Source: DASWRT01 sp036403035 (GTDB lineage Bacteria > Pseudomonadota > Alphaproteobacteria > ATCC43930 > CGMCC-115725). Taken from it: a DNA stretch of 7,057 bases. Below, one piece after another: positions 1-5,119 of this stretch. A model generated the notes under the pieces. It was not told where the DNA came from. It was given only the letters and a program-made list of their open reading frames with translations, and made no database searches. The translations under genes were made by a program, and so were the position numbers. Position 1 is the stretch's first letter. Each line of letters opens with the position of its first letter. The stretch spans positions 1 to 7,057 of the forward strand of contig DASWRT010000315.1 of NCBI GenBank assembly GCA_036403035.1. The letters run 5' to 3'.

Positions 1-1443
1 CGTGCCGCCGTAGGACTGGACGATTTCCGCACCGACGACCTGATCGATCCGGTAATCGGCGCCCTTCACTAGCACATCAGGGCGGATCGCCTCGATCTGC
101 GCCATCGGCGTGTCCTCGTCGAACAGCACGACGAGGTCGACCGAGGCGAGCGAGGCCAGCACCTCGGCGCGGGCCGTTTCCGGATTGACCGGGCGGCTCG
201 GTCCCTTCAGCCGCTTCACCGAGGCGTCGCTGTTGAGGCCGACGACGAGCCGGTCGCAGGCGCGCCGCGCCTGGGCGAGCAGCGCCACGTGGCCGGGGTG
301 GAGGATGTCGAAACAGCCGTTGGTGAAGCCGATGCGGAGGCCTTGACGCCGCCAGCGCGCCACCGCGTCGAGCGCCGGCGGCAGCGTCAGGACCTTGCGC
401 GCCGCGACCGGCTCGGCGTGCGACCGGTCCGCCGCCGCGAGCGCGGCCTGCAACTCCTCGGCGTAGGCAACTGCGGTGCCGACCTTGCCGACGACGATCC
501 CCGCTGCGGCGTTGGCGAGCCGCGCCGCCTCGGCGAGCCCGAGCCCGCCGGCCAGCGCGGCGGCGACGGTCGCGACGACGGTGTCGCCCGCGCCGGAGAC
601 GTCGAACACCTCGCGCGCCTCGGCCGGCAGCACGTGGACCGCGCCGCCTTCCGCCTCGACCAGCACCATCCCGTCCTGCGACAGCGAGACCAGCAGCGCG
701 CCGAAGCCGTAAGCGTCGATCAGCTTGCGCGCCGCCGCGACGACCTCGCCCTCGGTCGCAACCGGCATGCCGCCGGTCGCGCGGGCCAGCTCGCCGCGGT
801 TCGGTTTCAGCAGCGTGGCGCCGCGATAGCGGCCGTAGTCCGTGCCCTTCGGATCGACGACGACCGGCCGGCCGGCGGCGCGGGAAGCGGCGATCGCCGC
901 CTCGGCGACGCCGTCGGCGAGCACGCCCTTCGCGTAGTCCGAAACGATCGTCGCGGCGTGGCGCGGCACCGCGTCGGCGATGCGGCGCAGCAGGCGTTCG
1001 CGGGTCGACTCGGCGAGCGACGCGACGCGCTCGCGGTCGGCGCGGAGCATCTGCTGCTGCGCCGCGATGTAGCGCGTCTTGAGCGAGGTGACGCGGCCGG
1101 GCTCGACGACCAGCCCGTCCGCGGCGGCGCTGCCGACGCTCTGCGCGACGAGGCCGGCGACCTCGGCGCCCGCGGCATCGTCGCCGATCACCGACAGGAA
1201 GCCGGGCGCCGCGCCCAGCGCGTCGAGGTTGCGGACGACATTGCCGGCGCCGCCCAGCGTGCGCGACTCCCGGAGGACGCGCAGCACCGGGATCGGCGCC
1301 TCGGGCGAGATCCGCTCGACCTCGCCGTAGACGAAATGGTCGAGCATCACGTCGCCGATGCAGAGCACCGGCACGCCGCGCCACGCGCTGACGGAGTCGG
1401 CGGGATCGGGGAGGGCGCGGGGAAGGTGCGGCGTCGAATTCAT
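1..1443 (-). CDS. hldE: Bifunctional D-glycero-beta-D-manno-heptose-7-phosphate kinase / heptose-1-phosphate adenylyltransferase (3' end cut by window)
   Basis: This cytosolic enzyme phosphorylates heptose 7-phosphate at C1 and, in its second domain, adenylylates heptose 1-phosphate, on the route to the ADP-heptose used for LPS inner core. Seen: 481 in-frame codons without a stop. The N-terminal PfkB/ribokinase-type domain (about residues 25-335) has GDVMLD at 30-35, [11 protein letters not shown] just after it, and the VSGAGDT anion-hole/catalytic-base motif with Asp287. The C-terminal nucleotidyltransferase domain (from about 365) has [14 protein letters not shown], with the HxGH motif at 382-385, and a later VKGADY. 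Family members have about 475-500 residues, so only some 20 residues are missing at the left edge. ATG at 1441-1443 fits the family N-terminus (MNSTPHLPR); the upstream GGGG is a weak ribosome binding site. Kinase-then-transferase order is that of fused HldE, not separate HldA and HldC. The nearest upstream gene on this strand is 305 bp away, so it probably has its own promoter, which I cannot locate. Confidence 0.96.
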   Translation of the reverse strand, partial: MNSTPHLPRALPDPADSVSAWRGVPVLCIGDVMLDHFVYGEVERISPEAPIPVLRVLRESRTLGGAGNVVRNLDALGAAPGFLSVIGDDAAGAEVAGLVAQSVGSAAADGLVVEPGRVTSLKTRYIAAQQQMLRADRERVASLAESTRERLLRRIADAVPRHAATIVSDYAKGVLADGVAEAAIAASRAAGRPVVVDPKGTDYGRYRGATLLKPNRGELARATGGMPVATEGEVVAAARKLIDAYGFGALLVSLSQDGMVLVEAEGGAVHVLPAEAREVFDVSGAGDTVVATVAAALAGGLGLAEAARLANAAAGIVVGKVGTAVAYAEELQAALAAADRSHAEPVAARKVLTLPPALDAVARWRRQGLRIGFTNGCFDILHPGHVALLAQARRACDRLVVGLNSDASVKRLKGPSRPVNPETARAEVLASLASVDLVVLFDEDTPMAQIEAIRPDVLVKGADYRIDQVVGAEIVQSYGGT

Positions 1444-1483
1444 GCCCCAATGTAGCAGCAAAGAGTTGCGGCGGAAGACTGAT

Positions 1484-1495
1484 CGATCGCGATCG
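1484..1495. promoter_or_regulatory. 12-bp perfect palindrome upstream of hldE
   Basis: CGATCGCGATCG reads identically on both strands and sits about 40-52 bp upstream of the hldE start codon, where an operator could lie. The overlapping GATC tetranucleotides also make it a cluster of Dam-type sites. In such GC-rich DNA a palindrome of this composition can arise by chance, and I recognise no named regulator for it. Confidence 0.2.
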
Positions 1496-1548
1496 TATTC
1501 GGAAATGCCGCTCCGATCAGCCGACCGGCGCGGCGGAGTAGAAAACAA

Positions 1549-1649
1549 CGCTTGAACCACCAAGGCATCAAGACACCAAGATGAATGTCGGCGCGCACCG
1601 CGCGCCTGGATTTCCTTGGTGCTCTTGGTGCCTTGGTGGTTCGAACGTG
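1549..1649. repeat. Long imperfect inverted repeat (CACCAAG-type foldback) with a nested GC stem
   Basis: The left arm 1554-1580 (starting GAACCACCAAGGCATC) matches the reverse complement of 1615-1642 with one substitution and one single-base insertion over 27-28 bp. Inside lies a second perfect 7-bp stem, GGCGCGC 1590-1596 with GCGCGCC 1600-1606 around an ACC loop, and the short spacers between the stems are also similar, so the whole stretch folds as one long hairpin. Each arm is itself built from iterated (C)ACCAAG units. From memory, similar ACCACCAAGGCACCAAG repeats occur dispersed in many environmental bacterial genomes; I cannot verify that here. It lacks a following T-run on either strand, so it is not a classical terminator, though it could attenuate or stabilise transcripts between the small gene and hldE. 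Confidence 0.85.
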
Positions 1650-1651
1650 GT

Positions 1652-1687
1652 TTTTACTCCTTGTACTTCTTTTACTCCCTGTACTTC
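1652..1687. repeat. Two-copy 18-bp tandem repeat
   Basis: Unit 1 (1652-1669) TTTTACTCCTTGTACTTC is followed directly by unit 2 (1670-1687), which differs only by T to C at its tenth base. On the minus strand each unit reads GAAGTACARGGAGTAAAA and carries a TAA; the TAA in unit 2 (1672-1674) closes a minus-strand frame ending MNADVVVETKYRE. The copy nearer hldE therefore looks like a slippage or duplication product of the end of that frame. It sits within 10 bp of the foldback repeat. Confidence 0.8.
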
Positions 1688-1748
1688 GTCTCGACGACCA
1701 CATCGGCATTCATGGCCGGATCGAACGTTCGCCGCGGCTCTTCCGCTG

Positions 1749-1973
1749 CTACTTCAGCATCGCGGCGTCGAACCCGGCGCCTGCCTTCGAACCGGTTCCG
1801 TCGCAGAAACGGTCGGCGACCGCTTCCCAAGCCGAGCGGAGGTCCAGGGTGACGTCCGGCAGGAGGTTGGCCGGCATGATGTTGGCCGGAATCTGAGCGG
1901 TCGCCGAGCTGGCGCTCCACATCGCCGCACCGATCAATAAGGTGACCAGTACGAGAAGCTCCTCGGGCTTCAT
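1749..1973 (-). CDS. Small exported protein of unknown function (74 aa)
   Basis: I do not recognise a family. The protein opens with MKPEELLVLVTLLIGAAMW, then SASSATA before Q27: a short polar N-terminus, a hydrophobic core and a plausible AxA-like signal peptidase I site after residue 26. The predicted mature part is only about 48 residues, with a duplicated PAN motif (PANIMPANLLP, residues 30-40), the segment LDLRSAWEAVADRFCDGTG and one cysteine (Cys62). The start is well supported: AAGGAG lies 8 nt before the ATG. Codons are GC3-rich like the neighbours. It shares a strand with hldE but the 305-bp repeat-bearing gap argues against a tight operon. Oddity: after the TAG, a one-base frame change continues into about 25 protein-like codons ending DVVVETKYRE at TAA 1672-1674, so the gene may originally have been about 98-100 codons long. 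The function, probably periplasmic or envelope-associated, is inferred only from the signal peptide. Confidence 0.7.
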   Translation of the reverse strand: MKPEELLVLVTLLIGAAMWSASSATAQIPANIMPANLLPDVTLDLRSAWEAVADRFCDGTGSKAGAGFDAAMLK

Positions 1974-1981
1974 CCCGCCTA

Positions 1982-1987
1982 CTCCTT
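1982..1987 (-). promoter_or_regulatory. Ribosome binding site of the small exported-protein gene
   Basis: The minus strand reads AAGGAG here, separated by 8 nt (TAGGCGGG) from the ATG at 1971-1973. This near-consensus Shine-Dalgarno at ideal spacing is the best initiation signal in the window and is a main reason for calling the 74-codon ORF a real gene. Confidence 0.75.
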
Positions 1988-2183
1988 CAACTTATCCGCT
2001 TGGTCGATCTGCCCGGAGCAGTTTGCACGCGCAGCCCCGGTTCAGACAAGGGCTGACCACGCCTGCCGCGAGCGGCGGCGGTTCGATCTCTCGCCGTTGC
2101 GCCGTTCGCCGTCTCGTCGCGGCTGTTGCGTTCCGTTACTTACGGTCGCACGGCGCGACGGGTTGACCCCTAGTTTCGCCAAA

Positions 2184-2240
2184 ATGTTCGTGCATCGGCA
2201 GGAAAGGATGACTTCTCACGGTCTGCTGTCGGAGGTCTGA
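2184..2240 (+). CDS. Possible upstream mini-ORF / leader peptide (18 aa)
   Basis: ATG at 2184 opens an 18-codon frame, MFVHRQERMTSHGLLSEV, whose TGA (2238-2240) shares its A with the ATG of the next ORF (TGATG). An in-frame internal ATG at 2208, preceded by AGGA, would give a 10-residue version. Stop-start overlap is a typical translational-coupling arrangement, so this could be a leader controlling the 31-codon ORF. No ribosome binding site precedes the first ATG, the peptide resembles nothing I know, and an ORF this short is expected by chance. Low confidence. Confidence 0.15.
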   Translation: MFVHRQERMTSHGLLSEV

Positions 2241-2335
2241 TGAACCGCTTTTCCCTTCTGCTTACGCTCAGCGTCCTCTGCATGGTCACATGCTATCTGC
2301 TCTTGCAGCTGGACCTGATCCTGTCGCGGCTTTGA
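2240..2335 (+). CDS. Candidate single-pass membrane microprotein (31 aa)
   Basis: A complete ORF of 31 codons: MNRFSLLLTL at the start, then a hydrophobic run through SVLCMVTCYLLLQLDLILSRL. Almost the whole peptide after the basic MNR is hydrophobic, long enough to span a membrane once, with positive residues at both ends (Arg3, Arg30) and two cysteines (14 and 18). GGAGG (2231-2235) lies 4 nt before the ATG, rather close but usable, and the ATG overlaps the stop of an upstream mini-ORF. It could be a small inner-membrane protein or, less likely, an isolated signal-peptide-like sequence left from a decayed gene. No family is recognised. It runs convergently towards the degenerate EAL gene, 100 bp away. 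Confidence 0.4.
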   Translation: MNRFSLLLTLSVLCMVTCYLLLQLDLILSRL

Positions 2336-2363
2336 CGCGGGTCCCTCTGCGGCTGCCGCGGCA

Positions 2364-2394
2364 TTGGCGAGCGGCGTCGGCGCGGGCTCGCCGA
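2364..2394. terminator. Weak hairpin between convergent genes
   Basis: GGCGAGC (2366-2372) pairs perfectly with GCTCGCC (2386-2392) around a 13-nt GC-rich loop, and TT/GA extends the stem by a wobble and one more pair. It lies between the plus-strand microprotein ORF and the end of the minus-strand EAL gene, where a bidirectional terminator would be expected. Neither strand has a T-run after the stem, so intrinsic termination is doubtful. Confidence 0.25.
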
Positions 2395-2435
2395 AGGGGC
2401 GGCGACGGGTCAGGGGCGGGGTGGCGTCCCGGCGG

Positions 2436-3767
2436 TCATCGCCGCGCGGTGCCGGCCGCCGCCCGCAGCTTGGCGAGGCTCGCGGCGTCGCCGGTCTGGG
2501 TCAGCTTGTCGATGTGCCGGCCCTGGAACATCGTGATGCCGAGCGCCTGACCGAAGGCGACCGCACCGGCGTTGTCGCAATGGCAGAGGATGACGCGGGT
2601 GCGGCCGGTCCGGTCGATGAGGTCGCGCAGCCCCCGCGCGCGGTCGCCATCGGCGTCCAGCATGCTCGGCCGCCACGCGAGCTTGACGAGGTCGAGGCCG
2701 AGCTTCTCGCGGTCGACATGGGGCAGCAGCAGCTCGCTCGCGCCGTCGAGGCAGACGCGGTAGCCGCGCTCCTTCACGAAATCGCGGGCGAAGAGGAACG
2801 TGCCGACGTCCGCGAAGATGTCGATCAGCTGCAGCTCGATCACGATCGTGCCGCGGGCGTTGGCGCGCAGCGTGGCGTCGAACGCGAGGAACTCCGGCGA
2901 AAGCAGCGTCGAGACGTTGAGGTTGACGCTGAAGGCGGCGCCGATCGCCCGGTCGTCGTTCTTGATCAGCAGCTTCAGCATCCGCCGGTCGAGCGTCTGC
3001 GTCAGATGCTGGAAGAGCCAGCGGTCGCCGGCGATGTCGATGCCGGGCATCACGCTGTCGCGCAGCTCGGCGATCGAGATGTACAGCTCGCGGAACACCG
3101 GCTGCGGCGCCGCGTTGGGCAGCAGCGCGCAGACGGTCTGGCGCCGCATCAGGTTCGACAGGTCCGCCCGCGCGATCGCGTCGACCAACTCGCCGAGCCC
3201 GCGCGGGTCGAGCGGCGCGCGGTCGGGAGTCGCGGCCGGCGTGCCGGCGATTGCCGCGATGCGCTTGTTGCGCTGCTGCTCCTCATCGTGCAGTGCGCGC
3301 ACCGCCGCGAGGAACCGCTCGTACTCGCGCTCGATGTCGTACCATGTGCAGAAGCTGCCGTCCGGCTCGCCGCGATCTCCCTGGATCAGCGGATCCTCGT
3401 CGAACAGGTAGCGGAGCCGCATCACCGCGTCGTCGATCGCCGCGACGTTGCCGCCCTTGCAGATGAAGACGATGTCGGCGTTGGCGAGCAGGAAGAGCTG
3501 TCCCTCGAACTGGTTGACCAGGGACTCGAACGTGTTGGCGGCGACGCGGATGTGGTGCTCGCGCCGGTTGTAGGGGCGCAGCCGCGACAGGTGGATGTGA
3601 ACGGCCCGGCGCTCGGCGCGGAACCGGCCGAGGCGCTCGGCATGCTCGAGCAGGAGGTATTCCTGACTGGCGGCATTCTCGCCGCCCGGCCGTCTCTGCA
3701 CGTGATCTTGCCCCTCTGCCGCCGGCCGTCCGTTTCGCCAGCTGCGGGTTTGTCTTTCATCAAGCAT
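2436..3767 (-). CDS. Degenerate EAL-domain protein, probable c-di-GMP-related sensor/adaptor (443 aa)
   Basis: Residues about 220-430 follow the EAL phosphodiesterase fold, but the active site is broken. Recognisable counterparts: FRELYIS (224-231) where ...EALxR would be; VNLNVSTLL (281-289), keeping the metal-ligand Asn of the NxS motif; TIVIELQL (307-314), keeping Glu311; CLDGAS (339-344) in place of DDFG, so the second Asp is Gly342; LVKLAW with Lys362; LCHCDN (394-399) in place of AEGVE, losing that Glu; and FQGRHIDK with Gln415. The N-terminal 35-130 region (IHLSRLRPYNRR, then QLFLLANADIVFICKGG) resembles a PAS- or GGDEF-like regulatory module but has no GGDEF motif. No signal peptide or membrane segment, so probably cytosolic. 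Family knowledge: EAL proteins lacking these residues usually bind c-di-GMP or a protein partner rather than hydrolyse it. ATG 3765-3767 is the first start; it has no good ribosome binding site, and a 6-bp hairpin covers it. Divergent from the phosphatase gene. Degenerate EAL is clear; ligand and partner are unknown. Confidence 0.85.
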   Translation of the reverse strand: MLDERQTRSWRNGRPAAEGQDHVQRRPGGENAASQEYLLLEHAERLGRFRAERRAVHIHLSRLRPYNRREHHIRVAANTFESLVNQFEGQLFLLANADIVFICKGGNVAAIDDAVMRLRYLFDEDPLIQGDRGEPDGSFCTWYDIEREYERFLAAVRALHDEEQQRNKRIAAIAGTPAATPDRAPLDPRGLGELVDAIARADLSNLMRRQTVCALLPNAAPQPVFRELYISIAELRDSVMPGIDIAGDRWLFQHLTQTLDRRMLKLLIKNDDRAIGAAFSVNLNVSTLLSPEFLAFDATLRANARGTIVIELQLIDIFADVGTFLFARDFVKERGYRVCLDGASELLLPHVDREKLGLDLVKLAWRPSMLDADGDRARGLRDLIDRTGRTRVILCHCDNAGAVAFGQALGITMFQGRHIDKLTQTGDAASLAKLRAAAGTARR

Positions 3768-3780
3768 GCGCCGAATGCTT
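3762..3780. promoter_or_regulatory. Hairpin covering the start codon of the degenerate EAL gene
   Basis: AAGCAT (3762-3767) and ATGCTT (3775-3780) are a perfect 6-bp inverted repeat with a 7-nt loop. The minus-strand mRNA would form the same stem with the ATG start codon (3765-3767) inside it. This could lower or control translation initiation, or be an operator-like site; with 6 bp it may also be chance. Confidence 0.25.
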
Positions 3781-3946
3781 TACGATTGCGTTAACCGGCG
3801 CTTTGCTACCTTGCGGCGAGCCGCGCCGCGCATTTCCAGCGAGAAACGACGAACGCCTAACCATATCGGCTACGGCCTGCGACGCGGGATCGTGGACCGC
3901 ACGGGTGTGGTCGGATGCTCCTGGCCAGTGAGAAATTTAGGGCAGC

Positions 3947-3978
3947 GGGCACTACCGCGTGCCCAAATCGTTAGTGCC
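3947..3978. promoter_or_regulatory. Overlapping, mutually exclusive inverted repeats in the phosphatase leader
   Basis: GGGCAC (3947-3952) pairs with GTGCCC (3959-3964) around a 6-nt loop. The overlapping GGCACTA (3948-3954) pairs equally perfectly with TAGTGCC (3972-3978). Both stems share the same left arm and cannot form together. They lie 49-80 bp upstream of the first phosphatase start codon, in the divergent intergenic region, and could be an attenuator-like leader structure or a regulator-binding site with repeated half-sites. No matching riboswitch class is recognised. Confidence 0.3.
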
Positions 3979-4026
3979 GTCGCGGCAGTGAGCCGATTGG
4001 ACGCAGGCCCTTAACCGAATGGGGTA

Positions 4027-4815
4027 ATGGCGATTTCGATCGAAGCGGACCATATACCGGGCATGCTGGCAAAGCTGTTCCGCGGGAAAGCCCCGGTTGC
4101 GGTGCGGGCGCCTCAGGTCGATCCCGGTGCCCGCGTCTATGCGGTCGGCGACGTCCATGGGCGCCTCGACCTGCTGTGCGCGCTCAACCAGATGATCCAC
4201 GAGGACGCCTACGCGCATCAGGCGCCGCGCAACGTCGTCGTCTATCTCGGCGACTACATCGACCGCGGGGCGCACTCGCGTGAGGTCCTGGACACGCTGA
4301 TCGAGTCGCCGCTGCCGGGCTTCGAGCATGTGCATCTGCTCGGCAACCACGAGGACAGTCTGCTCCGCTTCATGGAGGACGCCTCCGTGGGGCCGGCATG
4401 GCTCGCCTATGGCGGCGGCGCGACGCTCATGAGCTACGGCATCCGGATGCCGGCGAGCGAGCGCGACCTCTTCCGCGTCCAAGAGGATTTGCACCGGCTG
4501 CTGCCGGAATCTCATCTCCGCTTCCTGCGGAACTGCGCCTACTCGCATACCGAGGGCGACTACTTCTTCGTGCATGCTGGGGTGAAGCCCGGCGTGCCGC
4601 TCGACGCGCAAGAACCGGACTCGCTGCTCTGGATCCGCGACGAGTTCCTCGACTCGCACGCGGATTTCGGGAAGATCGTCGTGCACGGGCATACGATCTC
4701 CGACCAGCCCGACGTGCAGCGGAACCGCATCGGCATCGACACCGGCGGCTTCGCCAGCAACCGGCTGACCTGTCTCGTCCTTGCCGGCGAGCACTGGTCG
4801 TTCCTGCAGACCTGA
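4027..4815 (+). CDS. PPP-family metallophosphoesterase (serine/threonine-phosphatase-like)
   Basis: This calcineurin-like phosphoesterase has the full PPP-type signature: VYAVGDVHGR (GDVHG 41-45), YLGDYIDRG (GDYIDRG 75-81), LLGNHED (106-110), FFVHAGV (HAG 183-185) and VVHGHT (HGHT 220-223). These supply the Asp, His and Asn ligands of the two-metal centre. At 262 residues it matches compact bacterial PPP enzymes (PrpA/PrpB and ApaH relatives), which dephosphorylate phosphoproteins or cleave dinucleoside polyphosphates; the sequence alone does not decide the substrate. No signal peptide, so cytosolic. The first ATG (4027) has only GGGG two bases upstream; the in-frame ATG at 4063 (MLAKLFRGK, residue 13) fits the usual N-terminus of relatives and may be the true start, giving 250 residues. 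It is divergent from the degenerate EAL gene, across 259 bp. Its TGA (4813-4815) lies within the edge of a foldback element, so the gene ends exactly where the element begins. Confidence 0.93.
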   Translation: MAISIEADHIPGMLAKLFRGKAPVAVRAPQVDPGARVYAVGDVHGRLDLLCALNQMIHEDAYAHQAPRNVVVYLGDYIDRGAHSREVLDTLIESPLPGFEHVHLLGNHEDSLLRFMEDASVGPAWLAYGGGATLMSYGIRMPASERDLFRVQEDLHRLLPESHLRFLRNCAYSHTEGDYFFVHAGVKPGVPLDAQEPDSLLWIRDEFLDSHADFGKIVVHGHTISDQPDVQRNRIGIDTGGFASNRLTCLVLAGEHWSFLQT

Positions 4816-4982
4816 GAGCCTATCCCAGGAGGCGGTCGTGGTCTGCGTTGCGGCGCGCCGTCCGGCGGTTAGGCGCGTGGCCGCGGGCGATGCCGGGACA
4901 TCGGCAAGGCCACGCGACGCGGCCGCCGGGCGTCGCGGCGCCGTGTCGCAGATCACGACCGCCTACTGGGATAGGCTCTTAG
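4812..4982. mobile_element. MITE-like foldback element (33-bp terminal inverted repeats)
   Basis: The arm 4815-4847, beginning AGAGCCTATCCCAGGAGGCG, matches the reverse complement of 4947-4979 at 31 of 33 positions. Outside this a G/T mismatch is followed by two further pairs, giving CTGAG at the left edge and CTTAG at the right. The interior also folds in register: CGGCGC 4851-4856 with GCGCCG 4938-4943, CCGGCGG 4862-4868 with CCGCCGG 4923-4929, CGCGTGGCC 4874-4882 with GGCCACGCG 4908-4916, and CGATG 4888-4892 with CATCG 4899-4903. There is no room for a transposase. If the inverted repeat proper starts at GAGCCTATCCCA, the flanks are TGA and TTA, which could be an imperfect 3-bp TNA target duplication. 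As RNA it would be a near-continuous hairpin directly after the phosphatase stop codon, so it could also protect or end that transcript. Family assignment is not possible from this sequence alone. Confidence 0.8.
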
Positions 4983-5119
4983 CCATCCCCGCCTTGAACC
5001 GGCCTGCGCTCCGCCTGCGGCGAGGACGGAGGCATTTAGCGCCCGTGCTTGCTTGACGCCGCTCCCCTTCCGCTGAAACAACCGCGCTTCCTCCGGTCGG
5101 GCAAGGGAGCGTGACGGAC
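4983..5119. other. Short gap before the oxoprolinase gene, no clear feature except a ribosome binding site
   Basis: Between the foldback element and the next start codon I see no gene or RNA. The only supported signal is AAGGGAG at 5103-5109, 10 nt before the ATG at 5120. A TTGACG at 5053-5058 has no acceptable -10 partner at the right distance. Together with the foldback element this makes 304 bp without a gene between the two plus-strand genes. Confidence 0.5.

Larger units (their letters stand above)
1444..1748. other. Intergenic region upstream of hldE holding repeats
   Basis: These 305 bp between the small exported-protein gene and hldE contain no intact gene I can support. From right to left they hold a possible frameshifted 3' extension of the small gene (1672-1748, minus strand), an 18-bp tandem duplication (1652-1687), a long CACCAAG-type inverted repeat (about 1549-1649), and the 12-bp palindrome CGATCGCGATCG at 1484-1495, some 40 bp before the hldE start. 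The hldE promoter must lie here or further upstream, but no convincing -35/-10 pair is visible. Base composition drops around 1550-1690 compared with the flanking genes, as expected for repeat or non-coding DNA. Confidence 0.6.

Noticed and set aside
77..1455. Long open frames in both directions overlapping hldE (an arginine-rich minus-strand frame from a TTG at 1450, and a 388-codon plus-strand frame)
   Set aside because: They are GC-driven shadows: the hldE frame has all kinase and transferase motifs, while these give low-complexity Arg/Ala-rich proteins without recognisable domains.
1549..1649. Reading the CACCAAG hairpin as an intrinsic terminator
   Set aside because: No T-run follows the stem on either strand, and the arms are far longer and more repetitive than a normal terminator.
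1722..1731. CGAACGTTCG 10-bp palindrome
   Set aside because: Short and probably by chance; it lies within the possible frameshifted coding tail and has no second copy nearby.
2163..2190. TTGACC upstream of the mini-ORF as a -35 element
   Set aside because: No -10-like hexamer occurs at 16-18 bp spacing; the A-rich AAAATG is too close.
2364..3794. 476-codon plus-strand open frame opposite the degenerate EAL gene
   Set aside because: Its translation is rich in Arg, Val, Asp and Glu with no domain, and the minus strand carries the clear EAL-type scaffold.
3766..4014. 82-codon plus-strand ORF in the divergent intergenic region
   Set aside because: No ribosome binding site, Arg-rich without domain, poor codon pattern, and it covers the likely leaders and promoters of both divergent genes.
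3952..4956. 334-codon minus-strand open frame opposite the metallophosphoesterase
   Set aside because: It is antisense to a gene with all PPP motifs, runs into the foldback element and has no recognisable domain.
5053..5081. TTGACG followed after 17 bp by AAACAA as a promoter for the oxoprolinase gene
   Set aside because: The -35 is good but the -10 hexamer matches the consensus at only two positions, so I do not call it.
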